DNA of 19,484 nucleotides from CAYRDK01 sp043819345 (GTDB lineage: Bacteria > Omnitrophota > Gorgyraeia > Velamenicoccales > Velamenicoccaceae), in NCBI GenBank assembly GCA_043819345.1, contig JBDREX010000037.1:1-19484 (forward strand). Reading direction: 5' to 3'. How positions within the stretch are numbered: position 1 is the stretch's first letter; each line of letters begins with the position of its first letter. Under the pieces are notes generated by a model. That model did not search any database, was not told the DNA's origin, and saw nothing but the letters and a program-made list of their open reading frames with translations. Below are positions 1 to 7,135 of this stretch, one piece after another. The position numbers were made by a program, and so were the translations under genes.

Positions 1-26
1 TAAAGAGTTTTACGGAAAGAAGTGTT

Positions 27-1013
27 ATGCGCATCGGGTTTACATATGATTTGAAAGAAGATTATAATTTTCATGAAAACATGCCTTCTGATGTTTTTGC
101 GGAGTTGGACTATCAGGAGACAATAGATGATGTTGTTGAGGCGATAGAAAAGGGCGGGCATGAAGTTGTAAGGATTGGCAATGTCAGAAATTTAATGAAT
201 CGGTTTAGCCAGCTGGATGTAGATATTATTTTTAATATTTGTGAGGGGTTGTGGACACGTAATCGGGAATCCGAAGTTCCAGCGCTGTTAAATGTTTTTA
301 AGTTCCCTTTTGTTGGTAGCGATGCTTTGACGTTGGGTTTGACCCTGGATAAGGCTTTGGCAAAAAAGATTTTTATTTCTGATGGCTTGCCTACGCCTAA
401 ATTTTTTATTGCAGATAAGACAACGGATTTAAATCGGTTTAGATTCATGAGGTTTCCTTTGATTGTTAAGCCAAGGTACGAGGGGTCTTCAAAGGGGATT
501 TCTGAGCAATCCGTGGTGCGTAATAATTCAGAGCTTCAGGCGCAGGTTCAATATATTTTAGATAATTATCACCAGCCTGCGATTGTTGAGGAATTTATTA
601 AGGGTTCCGAATTTACAGTTGTTGTTATCGGCAACGAGAAACCACAGGCTTTGCCACCTGTCCAAATACAAATTCTTGATAAAAAAGACTTAGGGGAACT
701 TATTTATACTTCACGACGGGTTAATAATGATGATGTGCAATATATTTGTCCTTCTGAAATTTCAAAAAAATTAGAGCTAAGGCTTCAAGATTTGGCGATT
801 AAAGCTTATCGGTCAGTAGAGTGTCTTGATTTTGGCAGAGTGGATTTCAGGGTGGACCAAAGAGGAAGGCCTTTTGTTTTAGAAGTCAATCCCCTGCCAT
901 CTTTGGCGTTAGGTGATGTTTTTCCTTTGGCAGCTGAGGCACATGGATTGACGTACGAGGATGTTATTTCTAAAATTATTGATTTTGCTTTGCAAAGGCA
1001 TGGTTTGAGTTAA
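27..1013 (+). CDS. D-alanine-D-alanine ligase-like ATP-grasp enzyme
   Basis: ATP-grasp ligase related to D-Ala-D-Ala ligase (328 aa, close to the Ddl length), expected to be cytoplasmic and to join two amino acids, or an amino acid to a carrier, through an acyl phosphate. Seen: an N-terminal domain with FNICEG at 69-74 and RESEVPALL at 80-88, a nucleotide-binding segment KPRYEGSSKGI at 148-158, the EEF stretch at 188-190, and the metal-binding end RVDFR (271-275) and EVNPLP (286-291). The ATG has a purine-rich GGAAAGAAG just upstream; a TAA at 1-3 may close a preceding gene. It lies 55 bases before the likely kamA start, so the two are probably co-transcribed. In genuine Ddl the segment around 69-88 normally contains HG.GEDG; here it differs, so the substrate need not be D-alanine. 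The family is clear; the substrate is unknown. A beta-lysine substrate is an inference from the neighbour only. Confidence 0.85.
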   Translation: MRIGFTYDLKEDYNFHENMPSDVFAELDYQETIDDVVEAIEKGGHEVVRIGNVRNLMNRFSQLDVDIIFNICEGLWTRNRESEVPALLNVFKFPFVGSDALTLGLTLDKALAKKIFISDGLPTPKFFIADKTTDLNRFRFMRFPLIVKPRYEGSSKGISEQSVVRNNSELQAQVQYILDNYHQPAIVEEFIKGSEFTVVVIGNEKPQALPPVQIQILDKKDLGELIYTSRRVNNDDVQYICPSEISKKLELRLQDLAIKAYRSVECLDFGRVDFRVDQRGRPFVLEVNPLPSLALGDVFPLAAEAHGLTYEDVISKIIDFALQRHGLS

Positions 1014-1058
1014 AAACGGGTATCTGGGCTGTAAATAGGACGTTTTGTATTAAAAAGC

Positions 1059-1071
1059 GAGGTATAATCTG
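1059..1071 (+). promoter_or_regulatory. Ribosome binding site and CTG start of kamA
   Basis: GAGG at 1059-1062, six bases (TATAAT) and then CTG at 1069-1071. This is the only Shine-Dalgarno-like sequence placed to initiate the frame carrying the conserved KamA N-terminus. The spacer also matches a -10 box, but no good -35 lies 16-18 bases upstream, so I read it as translation context, not a promoter. Confidence 0.5.
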
Positions 1072-2232
1072 ACAACCCAAATCATAGAGGCTCAAAATCC
1101 TCAGGTTGTAGCAAAGCGCTTACCAACGGGTGATCTTAAAAGATCTCCTTGGAAAGATATTGATTTACATACCTGGGAAGATTGGCATTGGCAGATTAAA
1201 AATCGTCTTTATACATTTGATGCTATCTCAAAGATGGTTATTTTAACTCCTCAGGAGGAAGAGGGGATTCGTAAATCAAGCGGCCGCTTGTCTATGGCCG
1301 TGACACCTTATTGGGCTTCTCTGATGGATGGCAGCGATCCAGAATGTCCTATTAGGAGGCAAGCGGTTCCTCTGGCGCAGGAGTTTTCTTTTTCCGCGAA
1401 TGAGTTTGTGGACCCTTGTGCGGAAGACCGGGATTGCGCGGCTGAGGGCCTTGTTCATCGTTATCCAGATCGCGTGCTTTTACTGGCAACGGAACAGTGT
1501 GCTATGTATTGCCGTCATTGTACCCGCAGAAGGCTGGTTGGAGAGAAAAAAACACATGCTATTGATAGTAAGTCTATTGATAGCGCTATTGAATATATTA
1601 AAGCCAATAAAAAGATTCGGGATGTGCTTATTTCCGGTGGCGATCCCTTGATGCTTGAAGACGATGAACTGGAAAAGATTCTAAAAAAAGTCTGCAGTAT
1701 TCCTCATGTTGAGTTTGTGCGTATCGGGACAAGGGTGCCAGTGACGCTGCCGCAGAGAATAACGCTATCCTTGGTTTCCATGCTTAAAAAATATGCCCCC
1801 TTATGGATGAGTATTCACTTTAATCATCCGAAGGAAGTTTCAAAAAGATGCAAGATAGCTTGTGATATGTTGGCTTCGGCTGGCATTCCTTTGGGCAGCC
1901 AAACGGTTTTGCTCAAAGGCATTAATGATAAGCCCTACATTATGAAAAAATTGATGCATGAATTATTGAAAGTGCGTGTGCGTCCTTACTATATTTATCA
2001 GTGTGATCCGGTGAAGGGGACGGCGCATTTTCGCACTCCCGTCGCTGTTGGAATCAATATTATAGAAAAGTTACGTGGTTTTACGTCCGGTTACGCTGTA
2101 CCGACTTATGTTGTTGATGCTCCGGGTGGCGGAGGAAAGATTCCTGTCGGCCCGAATTATCTTATCTCGCAGGATAAGAATAAGCATGTTTTGCGCAATT
2201 ATAAGGGCAAAATCTATACGTATATTGAATAA
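1069..2232 (+). CDS. kamA: Lysine 2,3-aminomutase (KamA), probable CTG start
   Basis: Radical SAM, PLP-dependent enzyme converting L-lysine to beta-lysine. With the start placed at CTG 1069 it has 387 aa. The cluster motif CAMYCRHC gives Cys144, Cys148 and Cys151; the PLP lysine is Lys357 in PGGGGK. Asp313 (YQCDP) and Asp350 (VVDAPG) sit at the same distances from it as the two aspartates that bind the lysine side-chain amine in the Clostridium enzyme, which favours true KamA over EpmB. The first ATG (1234) would cut off the family N-terminal motif TWEDWHWQIKNRL at 35-47, which is encoded in frame at 1171-1209. Between the in-frame stop at 1051 and 1171 there is no ATG, GTG or TTG. CTG at 1069 has GAGG (1059-1062) six bases upstream. 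It follows the ATP-grasp gene. Function is confident; the exact start is inferred. Confidence 0.88.
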   Translation: MTTQIIEAQNPQVVAKRLPTGDLKRSPWKDIDLHTWEDWHWQIKNRLYTFDAISKMVILTPQEEEGIRKSSGRLSMAVTPYWASLMDGSDPECPIRRQAVPLAQEFSFSANEFVDPCAEDRDCAAEGLVHRYPDRVLLLATEQCAMYCRHCTRRRLVGEKKTHAIDSKSIDSAIEYIKANKKIRDVLISGGDPLMLEDDELEKILKKVCSIPHVEFVRIGTRVPVTLPQRITLSLVSMLKKYAPLWMSIHFNHPKEVSKRCKIACDMLASAGIPLGSQTVLLKGINDKPYIMKKLMHELLKVRVRPYYIYQCDPVKGTAHFRTPVAVGINIIEKLRGFTSGYAVPTYVVDAPGGGGKIPVGPNYLISQDKNKHVLRNYKGKIYTYIE

Positions 2233-2297
2233 GATACTTTCTGTTTGAGAATTTCCTCCCAGGTTTTTCTATCCAAAAAGACAAACATTTGTTTCAT

Positions 2298-2405
2298 ATA
2301 TACCTGTTTTCCATATGTGTTATCGGTTTGGTGAGTTTGCGAATACGCAGGTTAAGCTTATCGATACGCCAATCTGAACACCTGCCAACTTGTCAACTCT
2401 GTCTT
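2298..2405 (-). pseudogene. Possible remnant of a four-helix-bundle (S23/23S rRNA IVP-like) gene
   Basis: Read on the minus strand, one frame gives KTELTSWQVFRLAYR and, after a one-base shift, the next gives DKLNLRIRKLTKP and then HMENRYI before a stop. The pattern W-Q-x-x-R-x-L followed about 15 residues later by I-x-K-L-T-K resembles the first helix of the small four-helix-bundle (S23, 23S rRNA intervening sequence) proteins that are scattered through many environmental genomes. Only the first third is present, in two frames, with no start codon in place, so it would be non-functional. The match is by eye and short; chance resemblance remains possible. Confidence 0.3.
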
Positions 2406-2447
2406 TCGTGCCTTGCCCCTTGTCTTTTACTCCTTGTTTTGGCCTGC

Positions 2448-2476
2448 TTGACTACCTATAATTTATGGATTATAAT
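2448..2476 (+). promoter_or_regulatory. Sigma70-type promoter for the EF-G paralogue
   Basis: TTGACT at 2448-2453 and a perfect TATAAT at 2471-2476 are separated by exactly 17 bases. This is 5 of 6 and 6 of 6 matches to the housekeeping consensus at optimal spacing, about 105 bases before the start codon at 2583. It is the best promoter match I found in the window. Confidence 0.75.
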
Positions 2477-2582
2477 AAAGCCCTAACGCTTTGATAATCA
2501 TTGAGTTAACTTGCTATTTGAACGAAACCCGCCAGAATAAATTTTTCTTTTTATCGAACTTGATTGAGAAGGGAGATTAGAA

Positions 2583-4541
2583 ATGGAAAATTTCAAGCCT
2601 GAAGCTAAGAGAGACGTTGTTTTTGTTTCACATGCTCATGCCGGAAAAACTTCTTTGGTTGAGGCTATGCTTTTTGCCAGCGAGGCGATAACGCGTAAAG
2701 GCCGAATAGAAGAAGGTAATACCGTCAGCGATTATAATGGTGATGAGATTGTTAGAAAAAATTCCGTCAATTCAAGTGTCGTTCATTTGAAGTGGAAGCA
2801 GCATTTTATTCAATTGATTGATACGCCAGGGTATGCTGATTTTATTGCGGATGTTATTTCGGCATTGAGGGCTGTTGATAGCGCTGTTGTTGTTGTTAGC
2901 GCCTCTGGTGGCATTGAAGTTGGGACAGAGCTTGTTTGGGATATGCTGGAGCAGTCCAGGATGCCTCGCCTTATTTTTATTAATAAATGTGATAAGGAAA
3001 ATGCGAGAGTGGAGGATGTTGTCCGGGATATTCAGGAGAGATTTTCCAAGAGAGCTTGTGTTCTTAAAATGCCGTTTCCGCAAGAGTTGATAGAAGTGAT
3101 TGTTGAAAACGATGATCTCTTGTTGGAAAAATACCTTGAGGGTGCTTCGATATCTGAAAGCGAGCTGAAGAAGAGTTTGCGTACGGCGGTTTGTAAGGGA
3201 GCGATTTACCCGATTATAACTGGTTCGGCTCTGAAAGATGCCGGCATAAAAGAGCTTCTGGACGCGCTTGTAGATTATTTGCCATCGCCGTTAGAGCGTA
3301 ATGATATAGAAGCACAAGACCCCTTAACAAATGAAAAGAAGAAGATAGATGTTTCTGTTGACGCACCGTTGTCTGGTTTTGTTTTTAAGTCCATTTCAGA
3401 TCCTTTTGTTGGGCAGATGACGCTTTTTCGAATTTTTTCCGGATCACTGCAATCTAACAATGGCTTCTTTAATGTGAGCCAGGGGACGAAGGAACGTATT
3501 GGGCAATTAATGCTTTTACAGGGCAAGGAACAGCGCTCGATTGAGAGCGCTTCCTGTGGAGATATTGTTGCTGTTGCTAAGCTTAAAGATACGGGCCTGA
3601 GTGATACAATTACGGACGGTAAATTAGCCGTTCTTTTTGAACCGCTTGTATTTCCGGAGCCCGTTTTTTCTTCATCTATTAAACCGAAAACTCGTCAGGA
3701 TGAAGAGAAGATTTCTGAGGCTCTGGCAAAATTATGTGCAGGGGATCCAACATTTAAGATTTCAAGAGATTTCCAAACCAAAGAGACTATTATTTCAGGA
3801 ATGGGCGATCAGCATATTGATGTGATGGTGAAACGTTTAAAAGAAAGATTTCATGTGGATGTAGAGCTTGGTATGCCTAAGATTCCTTACAAGGAAACTA
3901 TCAAAAAGAAGGCCAAAGCTCAGGGGAAGCACAAAAAACAGTCAGGCGGAAGAGGGCAGTATGCAGATGTATGGCTTGAATTAGAGCCTTTGGAGCGCGG
4001 GAAAGATTTTGAATTTGTTGATAGCATTGTTGGAGGGGCCATTCCCCGGAATTTTATTCCTTCCGTTGAAAAAGGCGTTAAAAATGCTATGATAGAGGGA
4101 GTTTTGACATCGTTTCCCGTGGTCGATGTTAAGGCCGTTGTTTATGACGGTTCATATCATGACGTGGATTCTTCCGATATGGCTTTTCAGATAGCTGGTG
4201 CTCTTGCGTTCAGAGGGGCTTTTATGGATGCGTTGCCGGTTATTCTTGAGCCTATCATGGATGTTGAAATATCAGTACCGGAAGATTGCATGGGGGCTAT
4301 TCCCGCTGATCTTAATTCTCGCCGGGGACGTGTTTTAGGGATGGAGGCGCGTTCTAAGAATCAGACGATTAAAGCTCAGGTGCCTTTAGCGGAGATGTTT
4401 CGCTATGCTACGGACCTGAGATCAATGACAGCGGGCCGGGGTAATTATACGATGCGGTTCTGCCGTTATGACGAGGTGCCTCAGAAAATCGCTCAGGATA
4501 TTATTACTAAGCATCCCCGTCATAAGCATGAAGAAGAATAA
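2583..4541 (+). CDS. Elongation factor G paralogue (EF-G2-like translational GTPase)
   Basis: Translational GTPase with the EF-G domain order, 652 aa, shorter than the roughly 690-700 aa of canonical EF-G. Seen: P-loop SHAHAGKTS (16-24), DTPG (80-83), NKCD (134-137), the G5 motif GSAL (214-217), then domain II, domain III, domain IV with GGRGQYADV (455-463) and the tip segment YHDVDSSDMAF (525-535), and domain V ending near 630. The P-loop departs from the usual AHIDAGKTT: the first residue is Ser and the Asp of HIDAG is His. Such paralogues (FusA2/EF-G2) bind GTP but in studied species do not replace EF-G in elongation; their role is unsettled. It starts at ATG 2583 after AAGGGAGA, has its own promoter, and precedes a YchF-like gene. 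No str operon genes (rpsL, rpsG, tuf) adjoin it, which also argues for a paralogue. Confidence 0.85.
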   Translation: MENFKPEAKRDVVFVSHAHAGKTSLVEAMLFASEAITRKGRIEEGNTVSDYNGDEIVRKNSVNSSVVHLKWKQHFIQLIDTPGYADFIADVISALRAVDSAVVVVSASGGIEVGTELVWDMLEQSRMPRLIFINKCDKENARVEDVVRDIQERFSKRACVLKMPFPQELIEVIVENDDLLLEKYLEGASISESELKKSLRTAVCKGAIYPIITGSALKDAGIKELLDALVDYLPSPLERNDIEAQDPLTNEKKKIDVSVDAPLSGFVFKSISDPFVGQMTLFRIFSGSLQSNNGFFNVSQGTKERIGQLMLLQGKEQRSIESASCGDIVAVAKLKDTGLSDTITDGKLAVLFEPLVFPEPVFSSSIKPKTRQDEEKISEALAKLCAGDPTFKISRDFQTKETIISGMGDQHIDVMVKRLKERFHVDVELGMPKIPYKETIKKKAKAQGKHKKQSGGRGQYADVWLELEPLERGKDFEFVDSIVGGAIPRNFIPSVEKGVKNAMIEGVLTSFPVVDVKAVVYDGSYHDVDSSDMAFQIAGALAFRGAFMDALPVILEPIMDVEISVPEDCMGAIPADLNSRRGRVLGMEARSKNQTIKAQVPLAEMFRYATDLRSMTAGRGNYTMRFCRYDEVPQKIAQDIITKHPRHKHEEE

Positions 4542-4550
4542 AAAGTATTA

Positions 4551-4578
4551 GAGAGTCAAAGATTCAAAGTGTCAAAGA
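4551..4578. repeat. Short TCAAAG direct repeats
   Basis: TCAAAG occurs three times at 4555, 4564 and 4573 in the gap after the EF-G paralogue, at a spacing of 9 bases. No function can be assigned; it may be the edge of the same intergenic repeat as the palindrome that follows. Confidence 0.45.
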
Positions 4579-4595
4579 AAAACAAATATTAGCAG

Positions 4596-4616
4596 GGACA
4601 GGCCTTAGGCCTGTCC
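4596..4616. repeat. Perfect GC-rich palindrome GGACAGGCC/GGCCTGTCC
   Basis: Two 9-base arms (4596-4604 and 4608-4616) are perfect reverse complements around a TTA loop. The stem is stable, but only GTTAAAAGGG follows, with no T-tract, so a textbook intrinsic terminator is not supported. Position after a gene end and GC-rich character fit a REP-like intergenic element; compare 9949-9967. Confidence 0.7.
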
Positions 4617-4682
4617 GTTAAAAGGGTAAAAGAATATTAATTTATCTGTATAAAACAATTAAAGAAAGGATGTTGTTTATAT

Positions 4683-5384
4683 ATGAAAGCCAGTGTTTAT
4701 GGAATTGATGATTTTCTTTTTGGAAAAAAAAGCTTACCTGATGAACGGTTGAACAGAATGAAAGAGATTTACCGTTCCGTTAAGATAACGGCGATTCAGG
4801 TGGAGTTTGTGACAGATAAGGATCTTAAGACGGCCGATGTGATCGTTTGTTTAAAAGACAAGAAGTTGGATCTCGTGATTATGGATATGGAGATTATTGA
4901 AAATAAGCTTTCCAGGGATCTATCAGATAATGAAAAAAAGATTTTAAAGCAAGCGAGTGAATTATTGGAAAAGGAAATGCCGCTTTATGAAGGGGAGTTC
5001 AGCGAAGAAGATTCAAAGTGGCTGGCTAATAATAATTTTGTAACGATCAAGCCTATTGTTTTGATATCCCGAGAAGAGATGGAAGATATGCCGGCATTAA
5101 CGAGAAAAGTTTATGATTCTTCGGGCCGGATTTCATTTTTAACGGGAGGGGTTAAAGAATCGCGCGCTTGGGAGGCAAAAAAGAATCCAACCGCGGTTGA
5201 GGCAGCACATTGTATTCATTCTGATATCGCCCGTGGTTTTATTCGAGCGGAAGTTTTGAGCTATGATGATCTCTTGAAGGTTGGAAACGCAAATCAGGCG
5301 AAAAATGAAGGGTTTGTAAAGTCGCAAGGTAAGGAATATATTGTTAAAGACGGTGATATCATTGATTTTAAATTTAATGTTTAA
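4683..5384 (+). CDS. YchF/Obg-family relative lacking the GTPase core, with C-terminal TGS-like (DUF933) domain
   Basis: 233 aa. The C-terminal part (about 147-233) closely follows the end of YchF: RAWEAKKNPTAVEAA, then IHSDIARGFIRAEVLSYDDL (178-197), and a close on DGDIIDFKFNV. Residues 62-125 match the YchF helical segment: a D-L-x-x-x-E stretch near 70, a helix-rich region, then a SEED-K motif and T-x-K-P (121-124) before I-V-L-I. What is missing is the GTPase: no P-loop, no DxxG and no NKxD; the first 60 residues give only a short alpha/beta-like segment ending in ADVIVCLKD. YchF is normally about 363 aa, a ribosome-associated ATPase. This is therefore a degenerate paralogue or a protein built from YchF parts, possibly an RNA- or ribosome-binding factor. 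It follows the EF-G paralogue. The start ATG 4683 has GAAAGGA about 12 bases upstream, a long spacing. Confidence 0.8.
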   Translation: MKASVYGIDDFLFGKKSLPDERLNRMKEIYRSVKITAIQVEFVTDKDLKTADVIVCLKDKKLDLVIMDMEIIENKLSRDLSDNEKKILKQASELLEKEMPLYEGEFSEEDSKWLANNNFVTIKPIVLISREEMEDMPALTRKVYDSSGRISFLTGGVKESRAWEAKKNPTAVEAAHCIHSDIARGFIRAEVLSYDDLLKVGNANQAKNEGFVKSQGKEYIVKDGDIIDFKFNV

Positions 5385-5412
5385 TAATTGCTGTAGTTCT
5401 GCACTATTGGTG

Positions 5413-5451
5413 TTAAATGACACACTCAAAATATTTGAGTGTGTCATTTAA
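5413..5451. repeat. Perfect 18-bp inverted repeat (AAATGACAC family)
   Basis: Arms TTAAATGACACACTCAAA (5413-5430) and its exact reverse complement (5434-5451) flank a 3-base loop. It lies between the YchF-like gene and purH, 32 bases before the purH start. The arms are AT-rich and AATTTT follows, so it could stop transcription in vivo. Its outer core AAATGACAC...GTGTCATTT recurs at 12693-12731, which points to a repeat family instead of a one-off terminator. Confidence 0.8.
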
Positions 5452-5483
5452 ATTTTAACAGCGCTAACGGAGGTTTTAAAGAG

Positions 5484-7052
5484 ATGCTAAAAATTAAAAG
5501 AGCTCTTATAAGTGTTTCGGATAAGGCGGGCATTGTTGGTTTTGTCCGGTGTTTAGCTTCATTAGGGGTTGAGATTATTTCTACAGGCGGTACCGCCAGA
5601 ATACTAAAAGAGGCTGGCATTGATTCTATTGAAATATCAAATTATACAGGGTCTCAAGAGATGCTTGATGGACGTGTGAAAACGCTTCATCCTAAGATTC
5701 ACGCTGGGCTTTTAGCGCGCAGAGACTGTCCTGAGCATATGCGTGTATTAGGAGAACAGCATATTGGATTGATTGATATGGTGGTCGTAAATCTATATCC
5801 TTTTGAGAAAACAGTCCAAAAAAAAGGTGTTGATTTGAAATGTGCCATTGAAAATATCGATATTGGCGGCCCTTCTATGTTGCGTTCTGCTGCCAAGAAT
5901 TATGAGTCTGTGGCTGTTGTATCTGATCCGTATGATTATGAATCTGTGATGGATGAGTTAAAAAGCCATGATGGCTGCCTGTGTCTAAAAACCTTAGAAA
6001 AGCTAGCTGTGAATGTATTTAAGTTGACGTCTTCTTATGACGGTGCGATTGGTAATTTTTTAGCTAAGCGCTTTAACGCTAACCCGCAAAAAAATGAAAC
6101 TCTGCCGGATGAGTTGGAGTTGTGTTTTAAAAAATCCGCTTCTTTGCGTTACGGGGAAAACCCTCATCAAAAAGCCGCACTTTATCAAGACGTGCGGGAG
6201 GTTTCGCCTTCATTGGTTGGTGCAAGGCAGCTGCATGGCAAGGAGCTTTCATTTAATAATTACCTTGATTTAAATGCTGCTTTTGAAATTGTCAGAGAAT
6301 TTAAGCAGCCTGCAGCTTGTATTATTAAGCATAGTAATCCGACGGGAGTTGCTCAGGCATCTACGCTGTCTAGTGCCTATTTGAATGCCTGGCAGACAGA
6401 TTCTCTTTCGGCTTTTGGCGGTATTGTTGGTTTAAATAGGAAGGTCGATGAGGCCAGCGCTAAAGCTGTTATGAATAGTGGTTTTTTGGAATGTATCTTA
6501 GCGCCTGAATTTAGTGATGGCGCGCTTGATATTTTAAAGTCTAAGAAAAATCTCCGTTTGATTGAAATGAGATTTGAGGCGGCTTCTTGTGGAATTGTTT
6601 TAGATTTAAAAAGAATTCAAGGTGGTGTTTTGGCGCAGGAAATGGACAGCCAGGATTTTGACAGAAAGAATCTTAGATGTGTTACACGCAAAAAGCCAAC
6701 TCCATCTCAATTAAAATCTTTGCTTTTTGCCTGGCAGGTGGTCAAACATGTTAAATCAAACGCGATTTGTTTGGCGAAGGGGGACAAGACGGTTGGTATT
6801 GGCATGGGACAGACGAGCCGTGTGGACTCTGTGTTTATGGCGATAAAGAGGGCAGGTACGCGTTCTAAAGGGGCCGTATTAGCCAGCGATGCTTTTTTTC
6901 CAAAAGCGGATAATATCACTTTGGCCAAAAAAGCCGGTATCAAAGCGATTATTCAGCCTGGTGGGTCTATCGCTGATGAAGAGGTGATTAAGGCAGCGGA
7001 CGCAGCAGGGATTGTGATGGTCTTTACGGGTTTTAGGCATTTTAAACATTAA
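5484..7052 (+). CDS. purH: Bifunctional AICAR formyltransferase/IMP cyclohydrolase
   Basis: Catalyses the last two steps of IMP synthesis: formylation of AICAR by 10-formyl-THF and ring closure. With ATG 5484 it has 522 aa, the normal PurH length; the reading frame stays open further upstream to 5439, but that would start inside the palindrome, while 5484 has GGAGG (5469-5473). Seen: N-terminal cyclohydrolase domain (MGS fold) with STGGTARIL (33-41) and DGRVKTLHPKIHAGLL (62-77) including Lys66, and a formyltransferase domain with LRYGENPHQKAALY (221-234) and the catalytic Lys282-His283 in IIKHSNPTG. The C-terminus has SDAFFPKADNI and the closing F-x-H. It is followed by folC, which supplies polyglutamylated folate, and the order fits a shared one-carbon theme. 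Confidence 0.97.
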   Translation: MLKIKRALISVSDKAGIVGFVRCLASLGVEIISTGGTARILKEAGIDSIEISNYTGSQEMLDGRVKTLHPKIHAGLLARRDCPEHMRVLGEQHIGLIDMVVVNLYPFEKTVQKKGVDLKCAIENIDIGGPSMLRSAAKNYESVAVVSDPYDYESVMDELKSHDGCLCLKTLEKLAVNVFKLTSSYDGAIGNFLAKRFNANPQKNETLPDELELCFKKSASLRYGENPHQKAALYQDVREVSPSLVGARQLHGKELSFNNYLDLNAAFEIVREFKQPAACIIKHSNPTGVAQASTLSSAYLNAWQTDSLSAFGGIVGLNRKVDEASAKAVMNSGFLECILAPEFSDGALDILKSKKNLRLIEMRFEAASCGIVLDLKRIQGGVLAQEMDSQDFDRKNLRCVTRKKPTPSQLKSLLFAWQVVKHVKSNAICLAKGDKTVGIGMGQTSRVDSVFMAIKRAGTRSKGAVLASDAFFPKADNITLAKKAGIKAIIQPGGSIADEEVIKAADAAGIVMVFTGFRHFKH

Positions 7053-7059
7053 TCCAATT

Positions 7060-7108
7060 GGTTGTCGGTTAACGGTTATTGGTCAGTGTGAACCGAAAAC
7101 CTATAACC
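7060..7108. repeat. Imperfect palindrome with repeated GGTT units between purH and folC
   Basis: The left side carries GGTT at 7060, 7067 and 7074 and the right side carries AACC at 7091, 7098 (AAAACC) and 7105, so the stretch can fold back imperfectly around GGTCAGTGTG. It fills most of the 83-base gap between purH and the true folC start and is non-coding. It looks like another intergenic repeat type, distinct from the other palindromes. Confidence 0.5.
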
Positions 7109-7135
7109 CTTAATCGTATTTTCACATGGAAGAAT

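Larger units (their letters stand above)
2233..2582. other. 350-base intergenic region between kamA and the EF-G paralogue
   Basis: No intact gene is seen. It holds a probable decayed gene fragment on the minus strand (about 2298-2405), a near-consensus promoter at 2448-2476, and a leader of roughly 100 bases ending in a Shine-Dalgarno at 2569-2576. I see no strong hairpin-plus-T-tract terminator after kamA. Confidence 0.6.

Noticed and set aside
1063..1068. TATAAT just before the kamA CTG as a -10 box
   Set aside because: No acceptable -35 sits 16-18 bases upstream, and a start site here would fall inside the coding region.
1069..2232. EpmB (EF-P lysine aminomutase) in place of KamA
   Set aside because: The two aspartates that hold the lysine side chain in KamA are both present at the right spacing, and the C-terminal part is of KamA type.
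2289..2486. 65-residue hydrophobic open frame on the + strand after kamA
   Set aside because: It overlaps the promoter and a minus-strand gene remnant, has no Shine-Dalgarno, and its Cys/Leu-rich content looks like chance translation.
5439..5483. Upstream ATG for purH
   Set aside because: It falls in the right arm of the 18-bp palindrome; ATG 5484 has the GGAGG and the normal PurH beginning.
7079..7135. Upstream TTG start for folC
   Set aside because: It lies inside the GGTT repeat and adds atypical residues; ATG 7136 gives the family's usual N-terminus.
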